64,000 nt of DNA from Neisseriaceae bacterium (lineage in GTDB: Bacteria; Pseudomonadota; Gammaproteobacteria; Burkholderiales; Chromobacteriaceae), in the NCBI GenBank assembly GCA_027489245.1, contig JAIYAC010000024.1:1-64000 (forward strand), given 5' to 3'. This document shows positions 61,024 to 64,000 of the stretch, in pieces. Position numbers and translations under genes: made by a program. How positions within the stretch are numbered: position 1 is the first letter of the stretch; each line of letters starts with the position of its first letter. Under the pieces are notes generated by a model, which did not search any database, was not told the origin of the DNA, and was given only the letters and a program-made list of their open reading frames with translations.

Positions 61024-61050
61024 TAAAACACACATTCAATGTGTGTTTTA
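61024..61050. promoter_or_regulatory. Perfect operator-like inverted repeat upstream of glpD
   Basis: TAAAACACACATT (61024-61036), one central C, then AATGTGTGTTTTA (61038-61050): 27 bases, fully symmetric. It lies about 80 bp upstream of the glpD start and 65 bp after glpK. AT-rich symmetry of this size fits a repressor site (for example GlpR of the DeoR family); it is not the E. coli GlpR consensus. It could also fold as a hairpin in the glpK transcript. Confidence 0.65.
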
Positions 61051-61114
61051 TGTTCTTTGTGGGGGCACGTGTCGGGCTGCAGTTTTACCCGAGTGTGATT
61101 TGCCACTGATGCGT

Positions 61115-62617
61115 TTAGGCAGGGTCGCTGGCCCAGGCCATGGCGGCGCGGGTGGCGCGGTGCCAGCCGGCTATGTAGCGTGCTACCGCGTCGGCGCTTT
61201 GCTGTGGGGTAAAGCGTGTATCCAGCTGCCACTGATCCTGGATGTCGTCGGTGCTTTGCCAGTAGCCCACCGCCAGGCCGGCCAGGTAGGCTGCGCCCAG
61301 CGCTGTGGTTTCGGTGATTTTCGGGCGAGCCACGGCGGTGCCCAGGATATCGCTCTGGAACTGCATCAGCATGTTATTGACGCTGGCGCCGCCGTCCACG
61401 CGCAGCTCGGCGATGGTGATGCCCGCGTCGGCCTGCATGGCGCCCAGCACGTCCATGGTCTGGAAGGCAATACTGTCCAGCGCGGCACGGGCGATGTGGG
61501 CGGCGCGGGTACCCTGCGTCATGCCTAGCAGCGTGCCGCGCGCCTGGGCATGCCAGTGCGGTGCGCCCAGGCCGGCAAAGGCCGGCACCAGGTACACACC
61601 GTCGCTGTCGGTTACCTGCGCTGCCAGCGGGCCCACATCGCTGGACTGCTTGATGATGCCCAGGCCGTCGCGCAGCCATTTCACCACCGAGCCACCGATA
61701 AAGATGCTGCCTTCCAGCGCGTACTGCACCTTGTCGCCCACTTGCCAGGCGATGGTGGTCAGCAGCTTGTTATGCGACGGTACCGGCTTGTCGCCGGTAT
61801 TCATCATCATGAAGCAGCCGGTACCGTAGGTGTTTTTCACCATGCCTGGCGTGGTGCACTGTTGGCCGAATAGCGCCGCCTGCTGGTCGCCGGCCACACC
61901 GGCGATGGGGATGGCCACGCCCAGGTGCGCGGCGTGGGTATGGCCGTATACCTCGCTGGAGCTTTTTACCTGCGGCAGCAGGCTGGCCGGGATGCCCAGC
62001 ATGGCCAGCAGCTCGTCGTCCCACTGCAGGGTGTGGATGTTGTACAGCATGGTGCGCGAGGCGTTGGATACGTCGGTAACGTGCACCGCGCCATGGGTCA
62101 GCTGCCAGATCAGCCAGCTGTCTATGGTGCCAAAAGCCAGTTTGCCGGCCATGGCACGTTCGCGCGCGCCCGGTACGTTGTCCAGAATCCAGCGGATTTT
62201 GGTGGCCGAAAAATACGCATCCACTTGCAAGCCGGTTTTGTGGCGGATGGTGTCCGCCAGGCCCCGGGCGCGGATCTCGTCGCAGAAGCCTGCCGTGCGG
62301 CGGTCTTGCCATACGATGGCGTTGTACACCGGCTGGCCGGTTTCACGGTCCCACACCACCGTGGTTTCGCGCTGGTTGGTAATGCCCAGCGCAGCGATCT
62401 GGCGGCCTGTTACCCCGGCGCGTGCCACTGCTTCGGCCGCCACGCCCACCTGGCCGGCCCAGATTTCCATCGGGTCGTGTTCTACCCAGCCCGGCTGCGG
62501 GTAGATCTGGCGGAACTCTTTCTGCGCGGTGGCCACCATGTCGCCGCTGCGGTTGAACAGGATGGCACGCGAACTGGTGGTGCCTTGGTCCAGCGCGAGG
62601 ATGAACAGGTCTTGCAT
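61115..62617 (-). CDS. glpK: Glycerol kinase
   Basis: 500 residues. Phosphorylates glycerol to glycerol-3-phosphate. FGGY-family marks: [15 protein letters not shown] at the N-terminus, [25 protein letters not shown] and the C-terminal [16 protein letters not shown]. Length is close to E. coli (502). GGAG before the ATG at 62617. With glpD it forms the aerobic glycerol route. No glpF or glpR is in the window. Confidence 0.98.
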   Translation of the reverse strand: MQDLFILALDQGTTSSRAILFNRSGDMVATAQKEFRQIYPQPGWVEHDPMEIWAGQVGVAAEAVARAGVTGRQIAALGITNQRETTVVWDRETGQPVYNAIVWQDRRTAGFCDEIRARGLADTIRHKTGLQVDAYFSATKIRWILDNVPGARERAMAGKLAFGTIDSWLIWQLTHGAVHVTDVSNASRTMLYNIHTLQWDDELLAMLGIPASLLPQVKSSSEVYGHTHAAHLGVAIPIAGVAGDQQAALFGQQCTTPGMVKNTYGTGCFMMMNTGDKPVPSHNKLLTTIAWQVGDKVQYALEGSIFIGGSVVKWLRDGLGIIKQSSDVGPLAAQVTDSDGVYLVPAFAGLGAPHWHAQARGTLLGMTQGTRAAHIARAALDSIAFQTMDVLGAMQADAGITIAELRVDGGASVNNMLMQFQSDILGTAVARPKITETTALGAAYLAGLAVGYWQSTDDIQDQWQLDTRFTPQQSADAVARYIAGWHRATRAAMAWASDPA

Positions 62618-62902
62618 GGGCGCTCCGTGGGGCGATGGCCAGTGCATTACGCAGGCCCGATGGTGGAAAAGCAGGCTTTTTATCCCCAGCAGATTCTAGG
62701 TAGCCGGTAAAAGCTGTCAAGCGCATGGCACCTTATGCCAAAAAATGAAGGCCTGCCGTGGTGGTTTGCTGCAGCCGCCCAGGCGCGAGGTGGATGGTGC
62801 TACTCGATAAGCTTAGCTAATGAGTGTTCGTGCTGTTTATCAATAGTGTGCCCTACACAGTGATGCTGTTCGCTTATACTGTCAGGGCAACAGGAGAACG
62901 AC

Positions 62903-64000
62903 ATGACGATAGACCACACGCATCCCATCCTGATGGTGGATGACGATGAATTCATGCTGGGTTTTATGGAAGAAACCCTGGGTCAGCATTACCCGGTGCG
63001 TATCGCCAACCACCCGGAAACCGCGCTGGCCATGATGCGGCAGCAGCCTCCCGTGTTACTGCTGGCCGATGTACGCATGCCGGCCATGGATGGCTTTACC
63101 CTGTGCGAAACCATCAAGGCTGACCCCGCGCTGGCCGATGTGCCGGTGATGTTCCTGTCCGCGCTGGACGGGGTAGACGAACACGTGCGTGGCTACGCGG
63201 TGGGTGGCGAAGATTTTGTCAACAAACCGGTAGAACCGCAGGTATTGCTGGCCAAGGTGGAGCGTGTCCTGCAGAACGTGGCCGAGCGCCAGCAGCTGCG
63301 TCAGCAGGCCGGTTACGCCACCAGTACCGCGATGGTGGCCATGAGCAGCATGAGCGAAACCGGCATGCTGATCGATGCGCTCAAGCACTTTAACCACTGC
63401 GCCGACTACCCGGCGCTGGCACAGGCCGTGCTGGCTGCGCTGCAGGCTTTCGATGTGGAAGGTATCGTCCAGCTGCTGCCCCCCGATGCGGCCCCGCTGG
63501 CGCTGAAAAGCCATGGCCAGGTATCGCCGCTGGAGATTTCGGTACTGCACCATATGGCCGGCATGGAGCGCATTGTGCAGTTCAAGAACCGCTTGTCCAT
63601 CAGCTACCCGTGCCTGCACCTGATGGTCAGCAATATGCCTTTGCACGACGAGGCACGCTGCGGCCGCCTGCGTGACCACCTGGCCGTGCTGGCCGAGTCG
63701 GCCGAGGTCCGTTTGCACGCCCTGCAATACGAGCAGCAATCGCGCCGCCAGGGCAGTGCCATTAGCGATACCGTGGCGCAGCTGGGGCGCGTACTGGGCG
63801 ATATCGACCGCCTGCAGCGCCAGAGCCGTGCCGATGCCACCTTGCACCTGAACAGCGTGCTGGACAGGGTAGAGGCGGCGCTGTTGTCCATGGGGCTAAC
63901 GCAGCGCCAGGAGCAAGACATCGTCACCATGATCCGCGATGGTTTTGACGAGCTGGCCACCGGTCGCCTGGCCGAAGAACACTTTCAGAATGCGCTGACC
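62903..64000 (+). CDS. Response regulator, cut by the window end
   Basis: The first 366 codons are present with no stop before the end. N-terminal receiver domain (about 5-125): DDD pocket (13-15), phospho-acceptor Asp56 in LLADVRMPAMDG, Lys in FVNKPVEP. Beyond it lies a region of about 240 residues starting QLRQQAGYATSTAMVAMSSMSETG, with coiled-coil and GAF-like character, and a helical part near the end. The output domain is not visible. CAGGAGA lies before the ATG, and TATACT at 62875-62880 is a possible -10. Confidence 0.9.
   Translation, partial: MTIDHTHPILMVDDDEFMLGFMEETLGQHYPVRIANHPETALAMMRQQPPVLLLADVRMPAMDGFTLCETIKADPALADVPVMFLSALDGVDEHVRGYAVGGEDFVNKPVEPQVLLAKVERVLQNVAERQQLRQQAGYATSTAMVAMSSMSETGMLIDALKHFNHCADYPALAQAVLAALQAFDVEGIVQLLPPDAAPLALKSHGQVSPLEISVLHHMAGMERIVQFKNRLSISYPCLHLMVSNMPLHDEARCGRLRDHLAVLAESAEVRLHALQYEQQSRRQGSAISDTVAQLGRVLGDIDRLQRQSRADATLHLNSVLDRVEAALLSMGLTQRQEQDIVTMIRDGFDELATGRLAEEHFQNALT

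Noticed and set aside
1..64000. CRISPR array, prophage, insertion sequence or integrative element
   Set aside because: No regularly spaced repeats, transposase, integrase or phage structural genes were seen. The tRNA-Arg at the left edge has no attachment-site duplication or integrase beside it.

Overview
The window is GC-rich chromosomal DNA of a betaproteobacterium, most likely order Neisseriales, family Chromobacteriaceae (Chromobacterium/Vogesella/Pseudogulbenkiania-like). This placement rests on gene style: a PpsR/PpsA pair beside fbp and a class I fumarase, separate glyQ and glyS, mpl, a class I glyoxalase, many two-component and cyclic-di-GMP genes, and glpK/glpD. It is an inference, not a database result. 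I see no insertion sequence, prophage, integrase, CRISPR array or rRNA operon. One tRNA-Arg(ACG) lies at the left edge.

Layout. 1-7.7 kb: tRNA-Arg, a Nudix hydrolase, a small HTH protein, then gluconeogenesis/TCA genes (ppsR divergent from ppsA, fbp, class I fumarase), each closed by a clear terminator. 7.9-16.1 kb: a chemoreceptor, a small periplasmic DUF411 protein, a 7TM sensor kinase with its OmpR-type regulator, an EF-hand protein, and a second kinase/regulator pair with a Spy-like periplasmic protein. 16.3-20.2 kb: a run of small metabolic and regulatory genes (isochorismatase family, DUF1272, eamA, GNAT, DUF1737, GlxA-type regulator, an unknown 101-residue protein). 20.3-29.9 kb: a tightly divergent LuxR regulator/7TM kinase pair, a homologue of cyanobacterial acyl-ACP reductase, rlmF, a periplasmic binding protein coupled to a GGDEF-EAL protein, and a DEAD-box helicase. 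30-39.6 kb: an alpha/beta hydrolase, a 2OG-Fe(II) oxygenase, and a 2321-residue Ser/Thr kinase-AAA-hybrid histidine kinase translationally coupled to a response-regulator diguanylate cyclase. 40-49.1 kb: glyQ-orf-glyS, gmhB, an acyltransferase, a YgjP-type metalloprotein, gloA, a NhaD-type antiporter and mpl. 49.2-58.4 kb: serB followed by an atypical PilZ protein and a diguanylate cyclase, a complete bufferin (DUF2282-MNIO-DUF2063-DoxX) operon, queC-queD-queE for preQ0 synthesis with a three-module QueD, and a lipid kinase. 58.8-64 kb: a RhtB exporter, glpK and glpD with a perfect operator-like inverted repeat between them, and a response regulator cut by the window end.

Two things stand out. 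First, a short word, GGTTGGCCGC (usually followed by A), occurs at least 33 times on both strands. It is common between genes, overlaps two start codons, and forms a perfect 18-bp palindrome near a terminator. This resembles the behaviour of the Neisseria DNA uptake sequence but the word is different. Second, the bufferin operon encodes a copper-responsive, post-translationally modified metallophore system of a recently described class. Other notable items are the acyl-ACP-reductase-like protein with its catalytic cysteine conserved, the triple-PTPS QueD fusion, a gene inserted between glyQ and glyS, and several sensor/cyclic-di-GMP partnerships visible as overlapping genes.
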